A stretch of 64,000 nucleotides of DNA from Streptomyces sp. NBC_01485 (GTDB lineage: Bacteria; Actinomycetota; Actinomycetes; Streptomycetales; Streptomycetaceae). The position numbers and the translations under genes are program-made. The stretch lies in the NCBI RefSeq assembly GCF_036227125.1, contig NZ_CP109435.1, positions 2,914,001-2,978,000 of the forward strand. Direction: 5' to 3'. Position 1 is the stretch's first letter. Each line of letters opens with the position of its first letter. Shown one piece after another: positions 8,301 to 18,300 of the stretch. The notes beneath the pieces are model-generated. The model was not told the DNA's origin. It did no database searches and was given only the letters and a program-made list of their open reading frames with translations.

Positions 8301-11300
8301 TATCACTGACCGTCATGCTCGAGTTCTCTGCGGTCGCCTGCGTCTGCAAGGGGCGCAGCATGGCGTCGTACAGAGTTTCGCTGGTCGCGTAGCTGCCGTT
8401 GTCCAGGAGGGAGTTGGCGGCAACGAACGAGGGCCCTGTCTGGGACAGGCTGTAGGTGTAGGTCGTGTTCGCGGGGGCGCCGTTGATCTTGCTCTCGTTG
8501 GGTAGCCATGCCCCATTGAGGCGGCCGAGCGCGTCGTATGTAAGTGAGGTGAGTCGGCCGGCCGCATTTGTCTGGGTGGTGGGCTGGGCGCGAGCCGGGT
8601 CCATGGTGCTGCTGGCGACCTGGCAGTCCTTGGAGCTGGTGGTGGCGGTGGTGCAGGTGGCTCCGGGGGTGACCTGAGTGGCTGTGACGATGCCCGTCGG
8701 GAGCTCTCCCGTGGCCGGCGTGTAACCGGTGGCAGTGTTTTGGGACAGGCTGGCGCCGTTGGGGGCGGTGGAGTGGGGCGTGCGTGTGGTCAGTGTGACG
8801 CGGCCGTAGCCGTCATAGGTGACCGAGGACTCGTCGACGAACGCGGTCGCGGTGGCGCCGGTGGAAGCGGACGCTTTCTGGACCAGGGTGACGTCACCGT
8901 TGTTGGGAAGCGCCGGGTTGTGCTGGCCGTCCCCGTCGTAGGTGAAGGCGTTGCTGTCGTAGGAGGTGCGGACGTCGGAGATCAGTGTGCTGCCGGGAGT
9001 CGCTCCGGCTGCGGAACAGTCCTGGTCGGTGGCGATGGTCTCGGCAGGCAGCACGAGGGTGTCCACGCTGCCGGTGACGTAGCGGTTGTACGTGCAATTG
9101 GTGACGTTGTTGCTGTCCGCGGTTTCGCCGCGGTCGTCGACCTGTACGGGCATGCCGGTCGTCAGCTTGCCCAGGGTGGTGTTGTAGAAGGTGTCGGTCT
9201 CGGTCTTGCGCCAGCCGGAGGAGACCGCCTGCCGAGTGAGGCTTTTGGCGGTGCGGACCATCTGCCCGGTGAGGTCCGGTAGGCCGCTGCGGGACCGGGA
9301 GGCCGTGGGCCCGAGGATCGTGGGCACGGTGACGGTGGCTGTGTTCAGGCTGCCGGTGGCGCTGGCGTAGGTGTCGGACTCGAAGACCCGCCCGGCCAGC
9401 GCGTTGTTGTCCGCCACACTGACGGTGCTGTCCTGGCTGGTCAGCGCCGGCACTGAGCGTGTCTTGCCGCCGGGCAGGGTGTCGCCGTTCATGCCCAGGA
9501 AGTAGTAGGTCTTGCTCAGGGTCTTCTGGTCGTAGACGTTGGCGCCGTTGGTCTTGTGGAACACGCTCGGGTCACCGGTGGTGACGTCCACTTCGGGGTA
9601 GCCCCGGAACTGGCCCCAGGTGCGGTTCTTCGCTTTGACGACCTCGCTGTCGTCGTAGTGCCAGCCGGGGTTGCCCTTGTAGGCGTAGTCCGTTTCCAGC
9701 TTGGGCTCGGTGCCGTCCTGGTAGGAGTTGTGCGTATCTTCGGTCACGACCGCGGTGACCTTGTACTTGTAGAACCAGTCCATCCACGGCGCCGGCTGTC
9801 CGTCGGGTGTCCAGTACACGGGGAAGCAGGACAGCGTATTGGTCGACGCAAACGTCTTGGCGGCGGCGTCCGACGGGTCGTTGGGGTCGCTGGCCGGGGC
9901 ACTGGAGCAGTTGGGCCGGTCGTAGGTGACGGTGGTCTGGGCGCCGGTTTCGCTGGTGACCGTCTGGATGCGGTCGTGGTACATCAGCGGCATCTGGGGG
10001 ATGGTGCCGACGCGGTTGGGCAGTTGCAGCGGCGGGTCGAAGCTCACCGCGGGCGTGGAGGTGCTGCTCGACGCGCCGCCCAGGGTGTCCAGGCCGGTGC
10101 GCTTGATGGAGTCCAGCCACAGGGTGGGGGCGTGGTCTCCGCCGTCGGGGAAGGACTGGGTGAAGGTGTACTTGTCGACCTGCTTGGTTGTGCCGCCCGT
10201 CTGGATCTGGGTGGTGATCGCCGTGAGGCGTTTGCGTGACCAGAAGCTCGGACCGTGGTTGGTGCAGCTCGACGAGCCAGAGGTGCAGTTGAGGTCGACC
10301 GGCACATCCGGCCAGTACGCGGCATTGGCGGTGGTGAACTGGCTGTCCGCGCAGGTGTTGCCGGAGGGGGTGCCGGCGATGCAGCGTTCGGCGGAGGCGT
10401 CGAACACGATCTGTTCCGGCGCAGTGCCGGAGTAGATCGTTGTGGCGGTCATGCCGTAGTCGATGCGGGACAGGGTGCCGCCTCGGGTGTAGGACACCGC
10501 GGTGTCCTTCATGTCCGCGCCGTAGTAGCCGGTTTCCGGCGTGTAATACCAGGCGGTGGCGTTGCCGTGCAGGTCAACGGCGTAGTCCAGGTTGAAGCGG
10601 TAGCCCAGTGTGCAGGAGGTGGAGGCGAAGTCGGTGTTGTCCGGGCAGTCCGACACGGCGCTGTGCGCGTGGTACACCGGGACAGTCCACACGGACTTGG
10701 TCTCGTCTTTACCGCTGGACCAGCCCGGCAGGCGGTTGAGGCCGAAGAAGTACTGCACTCCGCCCTCAGTGACCTTGAAGTACTCCCCGTTCTTGGTGCC
10801 GTTCGTGCCGTTGCTCAGGTCCTCGATCTTGGTGGTGGAGTTGTCGTCGGCTGGACGGAAGGTCTTGGTCGCGTCGTCATAGACGATGTCGGTGGAGCTG
10901 CCGTTCAGTGACAGGGTCAGGATCTGTCCCGCCCAGCACTCGTCGCCGTCATTCTTCGGAGCGCCGGACGAGGAGTCGTCGTTGCACGACTTGTAGGTGC
11001 GTTCGACGAAGTTCTCCGTCGAGGCCCAGCCGTCACCCAGCCACGAGGACTGGTTGTTCGTCCCCTCGGTGCGCGCGTCCTGGCCGGCGGAGTTGTACGA
11101 CAGGTCCACATTCGGGGCCGCTCCGCCAAGCGCCGACGGCACCGCGATCGGGTAGCTGTAGGTGAACGAGCCGGTGTTCCCCGAGGTCGACCAGGAGCCA
11201 CCCGGCGTCAGGCTGGTCGCCGAGTAGTCACCGGACGAGCCGGAGGCGCCCGCGGTCGCAGCCAGAACAACCATGGCACCGGACGACGCCGTCACCAGCC

Positions 11301-12042
11301 GGGCAGAGCCGACGGCACCCGACGCCGCCGCACTCGGGCCCGGAACAGCGACCTGCGCGGACAGCGGCGTTCCAGGGACGGTGCGCACCGCAGTCTGAGC
11401 CTGGCACTTGGCCAGCTCTGGCGTGGTCAGCGCACAGACGGGCAGCTGAACCAGGTGCAGGCGCGAGGCGAAGTCACCGCCGAAGGCGTAGCGGAACGAC
11501 GAGTCGTCCACTCGCAACGCGACCTCACCGCTCCCGAGGCTGATGCGCTGCAGCGTGAACAGCACACCGTGGACACCGGCCACGCGCGCGGACTTCTGGG
11601 CCAGCATCGTCACCCGTACCCGCTGCGACCGGGGGACAGCGGCTGACCGGGGCTGCGGACCCGCGGCAGCACCGAGCAGGACGGGCAGGCTTCCGGCCCG
11701 CACCTGAGTCGCCTTGGCGCTCAGGCTCGCGGAGGCAGCCGCGTTGGGCAGGGTCACCAGGGCGCTGCCCGGCGCGGGGAGCTTCATGTGCCCGCTGGGG
11801 TCAAAGTGCTTGAAATGCTTGGGAGATGAACTCCGCTTGGGCCAGGGCCGGGCCAAGGAAACCCGTTTGTTGTGCGGAGCGGCGGGAACCGCCACCTGCG
11901 GCTTCACCGGAGAGGCTGCCGTGGCCACACCGAAAGGCAGCAGGCCCACCACCAAGGCACCGGCCATCACCACTGCCGTGCGACGAACCCTCTGGGCAGC
12001 CCAGGCCGCTCGACCGCGTCTCCACCCCGAAATCCGCGCCAT
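5362..12042 (-). CDS. Secreted RHS/YD-repeat polymorphic toxin with nuclease-like tip
   Basis: The 2226-aa product starts at 12042, where ATG follows a GGGGAGGGG site; an upstream in-frame codon lacks one. Residues 1-46 are a signal peptide (Arg-rich start, hydrophobic A-V-V-M-A-G-A-L-V-V-G-L-L). A SpvB-like N-terminal part (near 300, Y-S-Y-P-I-A-V-P) is followed by many YD repeats (about 1100-1800) and the RHS core Y-D-P-T-L-G-R-F-I-S-A-D-P near 1920-1935. The variable tip (about 2110-2226) carries D2156/D2158 and Q-V-K at 2167-2169, the spacing of a PD-(D/E)xK-type endonuclease with Q in place of E. RHS proteins form shells that deliver or release toxic tips. Two candidate immunity genes follow. 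The gene shares a 313-bp divergent promoter region with the gene at 12356. Confidence 0.85.
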   Translation of the reverse strand: MARISGWRRGRAAWAAQRVRRTAVVMAGALVVGLLPFGVATAASPVKPQVAVPAAPHNKRVSLARPWPKRSSSPKHFKHFDPSGHMKLPAPGSALVTLPNAAASASLSAKATQVRAGSLPVLLGAAAGPQPRSAAVPRSQRVRVTMLAQKSARVAGVHGVLFTLQRISLGSGEVALRVDDSSFRYAFGGDFASRLHLVQLPVCALTTPELAKCQAQTAVRTVPGTPLSAQVAVPGPSAAASGAVGSARLVTASSGAMVVLAATAGASGSSGDYSATSLTPGGSWSTSGNTGSFTYSYPIAVPSALGGAAPNVDLSYNSAGQDARTEGTNNQSSWLGDGWASTENFVERTYKSCNDDSSSGAPKNDGDECWAGQILTLSLNGSSTDIVYDDATKTFRPADDNSTTKIEDLSNGTNGTKNGEYFKVTEGGVQYFFGLNRLPGWSSGKDETKSVWTVPVYHAHSAVSDCPDNTDFASTSCTLGYRFNLDYAVDLHGNATAWYYTPETGYYGADMKDTAVSYTRGGTLSRIDYGMTATTIYSGTAPEQIVFDASAERCIAGTPSGNTCADSQFTTANAAYWPDVPVDLNCTSGSSSCTNHGPSFWSRKRLTAITTQIQTGGTTKQVDKYTFTQSFPDGGDHAPTLWLDSIKRTGLDTLGGASSSTSTPAVSFDPPLQLPNRVGTIPQMPLMYHDRIQTVTSETGAQTTVTYDRPNCSSAPASDPNDPSDAAAKTFASTNTLSCFPVYWTPDGQPAPWMDWFYKYKVTAVVTEDTHNSYQDGTEPKLETDYAYKGNPGWHYDDSEVVKAKNRTWGQFRGYPEVDVTTGDPSVFHKTNGANVYDQKTLSKTYYFLGMNGDTLPGGKTRSVPALTSQDSTVSVADNNALAGRVFESDTYASATGSLNTATVTVPTILGPTASRSRSGLPDLTGQMVRTAKSLTRQAVSSGWRKTETDTFYNTTLGKLTTGMPVQVDDRGETADSNNVTNCTYNRYVTGSVDTLVLPAETIATDQDCSAAGATPGSTLISDVRTSYDSNAFTYDGDGQHNPALPNNGDVTLVQKASASTGATATAFVDESSVTYDGYGRVTLTTRTPHSTAPNGASLSQNTATGYTPATGELPTGIVTATQVTPGATCTTATTSSKDCQVASSTMDPARAQPTTQTNAAGRLTSLTYDALGRLNGAWLPNESKINGAPANTTYTYSLSQTGPSFVAANSLLDNGSYATSETLYDAMLRPLQTQATAENSSMTVSDTQYDSHGWTVVTNNAYNVAGSPRSVPVPVSQVTIPDTTVTDHDGMGRADLVTEEHNGLKTWTTTTAYTGDKTTVLPPKGGVATTTVVNARGQSTELDQYTAAPALSGTAANGFTVTGGTTSSTAYGFDAAGQQHQVTGPDQTVWTFNYDLLGRKTSQNDPDVGKSSYGYDDAGNLVSTTDDAKQTELDYTYDLLGRKLTGSDKSKGNFQFASWLYDTKRIGLPTSSTRYVQGTTGGYTVAATGYTALGKPTGTTITLPASEAPLPSTYTTTYTYTINNQLLQTQSDPRTQGLTSEGITYDHDVLGNPTETSSSANIYVAATVYTDFGALSRVTQGASTNPATTVYDYDDQTLRLKERVISRTQAPGPTVDDTKYAYDASGNPTSTTDQQSETGNTVTDQQCYNYDALDRLTDAWTANDNCSANPPTAGTLTTTPGSYWQSFSYDAIGNRHQSVDHAIGSSGTTATTYTNGCTANCNATGVQPHTLTATTGGTNPTTFGYDENGNLHTRTPTTGPGQTLTWDDEGHLAQVDTGGSSPTTTKYLYDADGNQLIRRDPGQTTFFAGDTEIVANTGVTPNVLLGAVRTYTHGGAGTPVAVRSSLTGGGLKYLFNDPHGTATLSMDTTTQKVARQQYTPYGQQRASANTTTWPDPTRSFLGKPQDTTTGYTDIGARKYDPTLGRFISADPILQPTSPQSLGGYTYADDNPVTTSDPTGLCPDIDCPTRPDPNAENTTPGHAPGPRRNSQNYQAALGQGNVLSPAFHKKYVEIYPQVFIPRKWKYANQFAKIFNQETDTACRDFGWDCLADPQDASEAEADQHIITHLKFLTCMALGHGTGCLGKTGTSVGVAAAAIFALTGGGGEGPGASGHAVGKGDDPLVPGLVDDINARYPGHVRAQGIDIFGADGRVLTDFDIVTRNAVVQVKSGSGKGALKQAQRTEELTGYPVIVYLPQGRGSVIKSLEENGIMVTRDKNVLLDVLAP

Positions 12043-12355
12043 GCTGTGCGTCCCCTCCCCCGGCCCCAAACCGCCCAAGTTGCCTTGAAATACGGCTATT
12101 TGAGTGCACGTCAAAACGAGGGCACACGTCGATCAAGTCCCCCCGCCGGGTGATCACGCTACGGCCTGATATCGACCCCATACGCAAAGTGTCTCCACAG
12201 GAAGAACAAAGGCATTACCCAAACTGGAGCGCAAGTTGGCGCCAATGCGTCAAAAGCGAACTGCAGATGGGCGCTTGGCGATCCATTGACGATGGACCCC
12301 GCACACACCGGCCACACAGAATGCACAGCGGCGCGGGGCCCACGGGGGGAACCGC
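12043..12355. promoter_or_regulatory. Divergent intergenic region between the two giant secreted-protein genes
   Basis: 313 bp without a gene. It must hold promoters for both divergent genes. On the minus strand TTGACG occurs about 70 bp upstream of the RHS start, with only a weak -10 match. A perfect 10-bp palindrome TTGGCGCCAA lies at 12236-12245. A GGGGGGAA ribosome-binding site precedes the plus-strand ATG. Confidence 0.4.
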
Positions 12356-15300
12356 ATGAACCCGCGAAGGACCCCAACCCCGATGTCCGCTCCTCACAAA
12401 ACCGTGCGCGCGCCCAGACGCCCCGCCTCGAGGCCGATCGCCGCCGCCGTCGCCGCCACCCTGACTGCCGGATCACTGGCCGCTACGGCACCGGCGCACG
12501 CCGTATCCGGCGCGCCGGCCCCATCACACCAGGCCACTTCGCCTGGCGACGGAGCCCAGTCCGCCGCCAGGCCCCTCAACCCCACAGAGTCGGCCTCCGT
12601 GAAGGCGAAGGCGACCGGCAAGCCGGTGACCATCGACCAACTCACCGACACCGGCACCCAGGTGGTCGCCAACCCGGACGGCACCTTCACGCGGACCGAC
12701 TCCTCGATGCCACAGCGTGTGCAACAGCAAGGAAAGTGGGTCCCCATCGACACCTCCCTGGTGCGGCGCGGGGACGGGACCTGGGCGCCCAAGGCCGCAG
12801 TTACGGACGTGGCGTTCTCCGGCGGCGGCTCCGGCGCGCTGGTCACGCTGCGCAGCGGGCCGGACAGGCTGGGATTCTCCTGGCCAGGCGCGTTGCCCGA
12901 TCCAGTGGTCTCCGGTGACACCGCCACCTACCCGGAGGTGTATCCCGGAGTCGACCTCCAGCTGACCGCGGACGCCTCCGGCTACTCCTCGATCCTGGTG
13001 GTCAAGACCCCCAAGAGCGCGTCCGATCCACGACTGCAAAGCCTCGCGTGGAACACCACCTCGGCCAACCTCAAGCTGGCCACCACCTCGAACGGCGGTG
13101 TACAGGCCACTGACAAGGGCACCGGCAAGACGGTGTTCCACAGTGACACCGCGTTGATGTGGGACAGCACCGGCAGCGGGCAGAAGGCCGGCGCCACTGC
13201 CCTCGCCCGCACGGCAACCACCCCCACCGCCCTGGCCGAACACGCGGCAGCCGCCAAAGTCGGCAAGCACCGCGCCCAGGTCCATGTGACCCTCAAAGAC
13301 GGCAAGCAACTGCTCGGCCTGGACAAGTCCCTGCTCACCGCGAAGACCACCACATACCCCGTCTACGTGGACCCGGAGTGGAGCGGCAGGCCCTCCCAGC
13401 TCGACTGGGCCCGGATCTCTGACAACGGGTGGAACGTCTACAACTCCACATCCACCACCGGTGCCACCAACGCCCGGGAAGGGTGGGACAACAACACCCC
13501 CGGCAATGGGGAACGGGCCCGCACCTACTACCAGATCAACACCAGCGGCATCAAAGGCGCTGTGGTCAGCCACGCCTCGCTGTATGTGAAGCAACTCTCC
13601 GCCGCCTCCTGCTCCGACACCCCGGCCGCCGTCTACGGCACCGACCGCCCCGCGGGATGGAGCTCCTCCTCGCTGTACTGGGGCCATGAACCCGGCGGGC
13701 GCACCGGCGCACTCGGCACCAACCCGATCAGTCACGAGGCCGGCACCTGCCCGGTCACCAACGGTGCCAACTCCTGGGTCAGCCCGCCGTCACTCGAATT
13801 CAACGTCACCTCCCGGGCGGTGAGCGCCGCGGCAGGCAGTTGGAGCAGCATGACGCTGATGGTCCAGTCGCCCAACATGAACGACGCCACCCAGTGGAAG
13901 CAGCTCGCCTACGGCGGCGGTGCCACACTCTCGGTCACCTACAGCTACCGCCCCAAGCTCAAGAACGGAACCGGCACACCCGCCATCAAGCCCTCCATCG
14001 TCAGCTCGGGCAAGACGATGACCACCACCCACACCCCGACTCTCTCCGCCCGCGCGGTCGACCCCGACCTCGCCGGCGGCAGCGAGCTCCTGCGCATCGA
14101 GTACAACGTCTACAACTCATCGGGCACCCTGGTGCACCAAGGCTTCGGCCCGAACCTCGACTCCAAGAAACGCGCCCGGTACAACACCAACGGAAGCGAC
14201 TGGACGACACCGAGCCTGCCGGACGGCACCTACACCTGGAAAGCCACAGCCCAGAACGCCGCAGGCTACTGGGCCGGCACCGGCTCCGGCATCTGGACCA
14301 AGACCCAGACCTTCACCGTGGACACCAGCGCCCCGCCCTCCCCCACAGTGGCGTCCAGTCAGTTCCCCGCCAAGCAGATCGGCGCCGCCTTCGGCGACCA
14401 GGGCACCTTCGTTCTGGGCAACAACCGCACCAACAACATCACCGGCTACCTGTTCTCCCTGGACGCCACACTCGGCAGCACGGTGTACACCAGCAGCGGC
14501 GTCATCCACCTGGCAGCAGGCACGAAGATCGCACAGGGCAAGATCTACTACGCCACCTCCGACAACGGCCCCGGCACCGGCACTTCGGTCATCAACGGAA
14601 GCGCCTCCCCTGCCTTCGCCCCTGGCGTGGTGGGGCCCCACACGCTGTATGCCAAGGCGGTGGACCAGGCAGGTTCGACGTCCATCTCCCAGACGGCCTA
14701 CGCCTTCTACGCCGGGACCAGCACCCCGACGTACGCCTACGGCGACAAGATGATCAGCGGCTGGACCGCGACCAACACCGACGGCACCACCAACGCCGTG
14801 CCCAAGGCGACGACCACCAGCACGGGCGGCCAGCTGGTCAGCCAGGCCGCCGGCAGCGGCTACGAGTTCGCCGACGGCTACCAGGCCGTGATCGGCAACA
14901 AGAGCACCACCTCGAAGGCCGTCAGCGGTGACAGCGCCACCTTCAGTTTCGACGTCCCCAAGGACGGCCCCTGGAGCTTCGGGGCCAACCTCACCAAGGC
15001 CAAGGACTACGGTATCTACGGCCTGGTCCTGGACGCGGGCAAGAGCACCCAGTCCACCCTGATCGGCGGCTTCGACGCCTACAACTCCTACACGACCACC
15101 CAGTTCGTCAACCTCGGCATCCCCAAGGACGCCGGCGGGCACCTGCTCACCCTCAATCAGGGCGTACACACCGTCACTCTGACCCTGGACGGCAAGAACC
15201 CCAGCTCGACCGGCTACCAGGCGGGCATCGACGTGCTGCGCCTCGGGCCGGCGCTGACCTGCGCGATCAACGCCACCAGCGCCTGCCAGAACAACACGGC

Positions 15301-18300
15301 CACCAGCACGTTCACCACCACGACCAGTCCGGCCGACGCCGACGGCTCCGGCAGCAGCATCAACTCCGCCGACCTGACGAGCACGGCCGGCTGGCAAAGC
15401 AACAAGACAGTCACCGTCAACGGCGCCACCATCACGTTGCCGAAGTTCGGCACCGGCACCTACGACAACATGCTGGCCTCCGGGCAGACCATCACCCTGC
15501 CGGGCAGCGGCGTGGTGAACACCGGCGACGCCCTGGTCTTCCTCGCCTTCGCCACCGGCGGCGCCGCCAAGGGCGCCAAGGGCGCCCTCACGTACGCCAA
15601 GAACAACTGCCTGAGCAGCGATCCCGCCGACCAGGACTACCAGCTGGACACCGTGCCCGACTGGCTCTCCGGCCCGACCTCCGCGGCCTCGGTCACCCTC
15701 GTCCACGAGAACCACAGCAACAACACCCAGACCAGCCCGGCCTCCGGACCGAAGCTCTACGCCATCAGCGTCCCGCTGCAATGCCCCGGCTCGGTCATCA
15801 GCAGCATCTCCCTGCCGCTGTTCACCAACGGCGTCCAGACCGGCCAGCCCGCCCTGCACGTCCTCGGACTGGGCGTGCGGCCGATGACCCTCACGGGCAG
15901 CGGATCGAGCGCCAAGCACTGGGTCGGCACCTGGGCCTCGGTCCAGGACACCGCCAAAGTGCAGCTGTCCAGCGGCAGCACCGCCACAGTCAACGGACAG
16001 ACGCTCCGTGTCCCCGCGCACGTCAGTGTCGGTACCGATGACGGCAACGGGGTGCGTATCCACCTGTCCAACGCCATGGGCACCAACCCGGTGACCTTCG
16101 ACGCGGCATCCGTCGCACTGCAGGACACCACGGCGGGCGGCGCCACCGCAGCCGCGGCACCCACAGCACTGGCCTTCGGCGGTTCCGCCTCCGTCACCAT
16201 CCCTGCAGGCGGCGACGCCACCAGCGACCCGGTGACCCTGGCCGTCGCGCAGCAGGCGACCGTCCTGGTCAGCCTGCAGGTGCACGGCGCAGTGTCCGCC
16301 ATGCCCGGCCACGCCACGGCCCAGACCCCCGTCTGGACCAGCGACGCCGCCAACCGAACCGGCGACACCGCCGCCACCAACTACACGCAGACCACCTACA
16401 CCGGTCTGCCCTACCTCGCCGGCATCGACGTCACCACCCCCACCGCCGCGCCCACCGGCTCGCTCGTCCTCTACGGCGACCAGACCGTCAACGGGGACAC
16501 GGCAAGCGGCGACGGCCAGCACCACCTCAGCGACGCCATCACAGGCGCCCTGGTCAGCGACTCCAACGGGGACAACTCCGTCGACTACGGGGTCCTCAAC
16601 GCGGGCACCAACAGCACCAGCCTGAGCAACAACCTGCTGCCCCAGATCACCAACAGCGCCACCCCGAAAAACGCGCTCAACCCCGTGGACCACAACGTGC
16701 TGGCCCAGGGCAACGTACGCACCGTCCTCATCTCCACCGGCGCCGCCGACCTGCTCAACTGCACCAGCGACGCCGGCACCTGCGCCACCAACGTGGAGAA
16801 CGGACTGGGCTCCCTCAACAGCCAGTTGAGCTGGTACTTCACCGACGACAGCCAGACCTACGACGCCTCCGGCCAGCCGATCACCCAGAACTCCAACATC
16901 ACCGTCTACCTCGCCACCATCCCGCCCTTCACCGCCGCCCACCCGGGCACGGCAACCCAGGAATCCGCGCGCGAGCAGGTGAACAGCTACCTGCTCGACA
17001 ACTTCCCCAGCCAGGTCATCGACTTCGCCGCCGCGGTCTCCACGGACGGCACAGCCACCTCCTCGACCGTGAAAGCGGCCGACCTGTCCGGCGGCAACCC
17101 GTCCAACGCCTACTACACCGACCTCGCCGGCCGGTACCTCAACGACACCAACACCGTGGTCGGCATCGCGCCGAACCTGATCGTCCCGCTCGCCACGGGC
17201 AGTGACACCCCCGAGGACGATTGGGAGCTGGCCACCGACGGCACCGACAGCAATGGAGACAACCCGCTCACCGCGGTCGGCGGTACGACCTTCGGCTCCG
17301 ACGGCCCGGACGCGGTCAACGCCGGTGCCGGCACAGCGTCCTTCGACGGCAGCACCGGATTCCTGGAGAGCGACCACACCGCCGTCAACACCTCAGGGGA
17401 CTACACCATCTCCGCCTGGGTGAAAATCAACTCGTCCGTCGACGCCACCGCCATCTGCCAAGGCACCAGCCAGCACCAGGCGTTCTACATCGGCTACGAC
17501 AGCGCCAACCAGGGCTGGATGTTCCAGACCACCACAACCAACGACGCCAGCTCCGGCTTCCCCACCGCGGAAGGCGACAGCAACACCGGCGCCGTTGGCA
17601 CCTGGGCCCACCTTCTGGTCACCTACACGGCCCCGGTCGACGGGGACACGAGCACAGGCGTGATGTCGATCTACCAGAACGGCAGCCTGATGGGAACGGC
17701 CACCAACCTCACCCCTCAGTACGACTCTTCCCTCCCGCTGACCATTGGCGGCTGCGTCAACAGCGTCGATGCGACCAGTCCGTACGCCGCCTTCCCCGGC
17801 TCCGTGGCCGACGTCCACACCTACCCGTACGCGATGCAGGCGAGCCAGGCCGGCGCAGACAGCGTGATCGTTCCCATGGGCTGGAACAACGGCATGCCCG
17901 AGGACGAATGGAAGCTCGCCGCCAACGGGGCCGACACCGCCGCCCTCAACCCGCTCACCGCTTCCGGCAGCGCCGCCTTCGGCACCGACGCACCGAGTGG
18001 GGCCGCCGGCAGCGTGGCCTTCGACGGCAGCACCGGCTTCCTCAAGAGCAAGCAGAGCGCGGTGAACACAGCCGGTGACTACACGGTCTCGGCCTGGGTG
18101 AAGATCAACTCAGCTCTCGGCACCACCGCCGTCTGCCAGGGCACCACCCAACATCAGGCGTTCTACCTCTCGTACGACAAGCCCAGTAGGGCCTGGATGT
18201 TCCAGACCACCACCACCAACGACGAGAACTCCGACTTCCCCACCGCAGAAGGAGACCCCGACACCGGCCCCATCGGCACCTGGACCCACCTCGTCGCCGC

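Noticed and set aside
14117..17377. A 1086-codon open frame antisense to the secreted LamG gene
   Set aside because: Gly/Arg/Val-rich composition without domains; it is the usual high-GC antisense shadow of the plus-strand gene, which has a signal peptide and recognisable domains.
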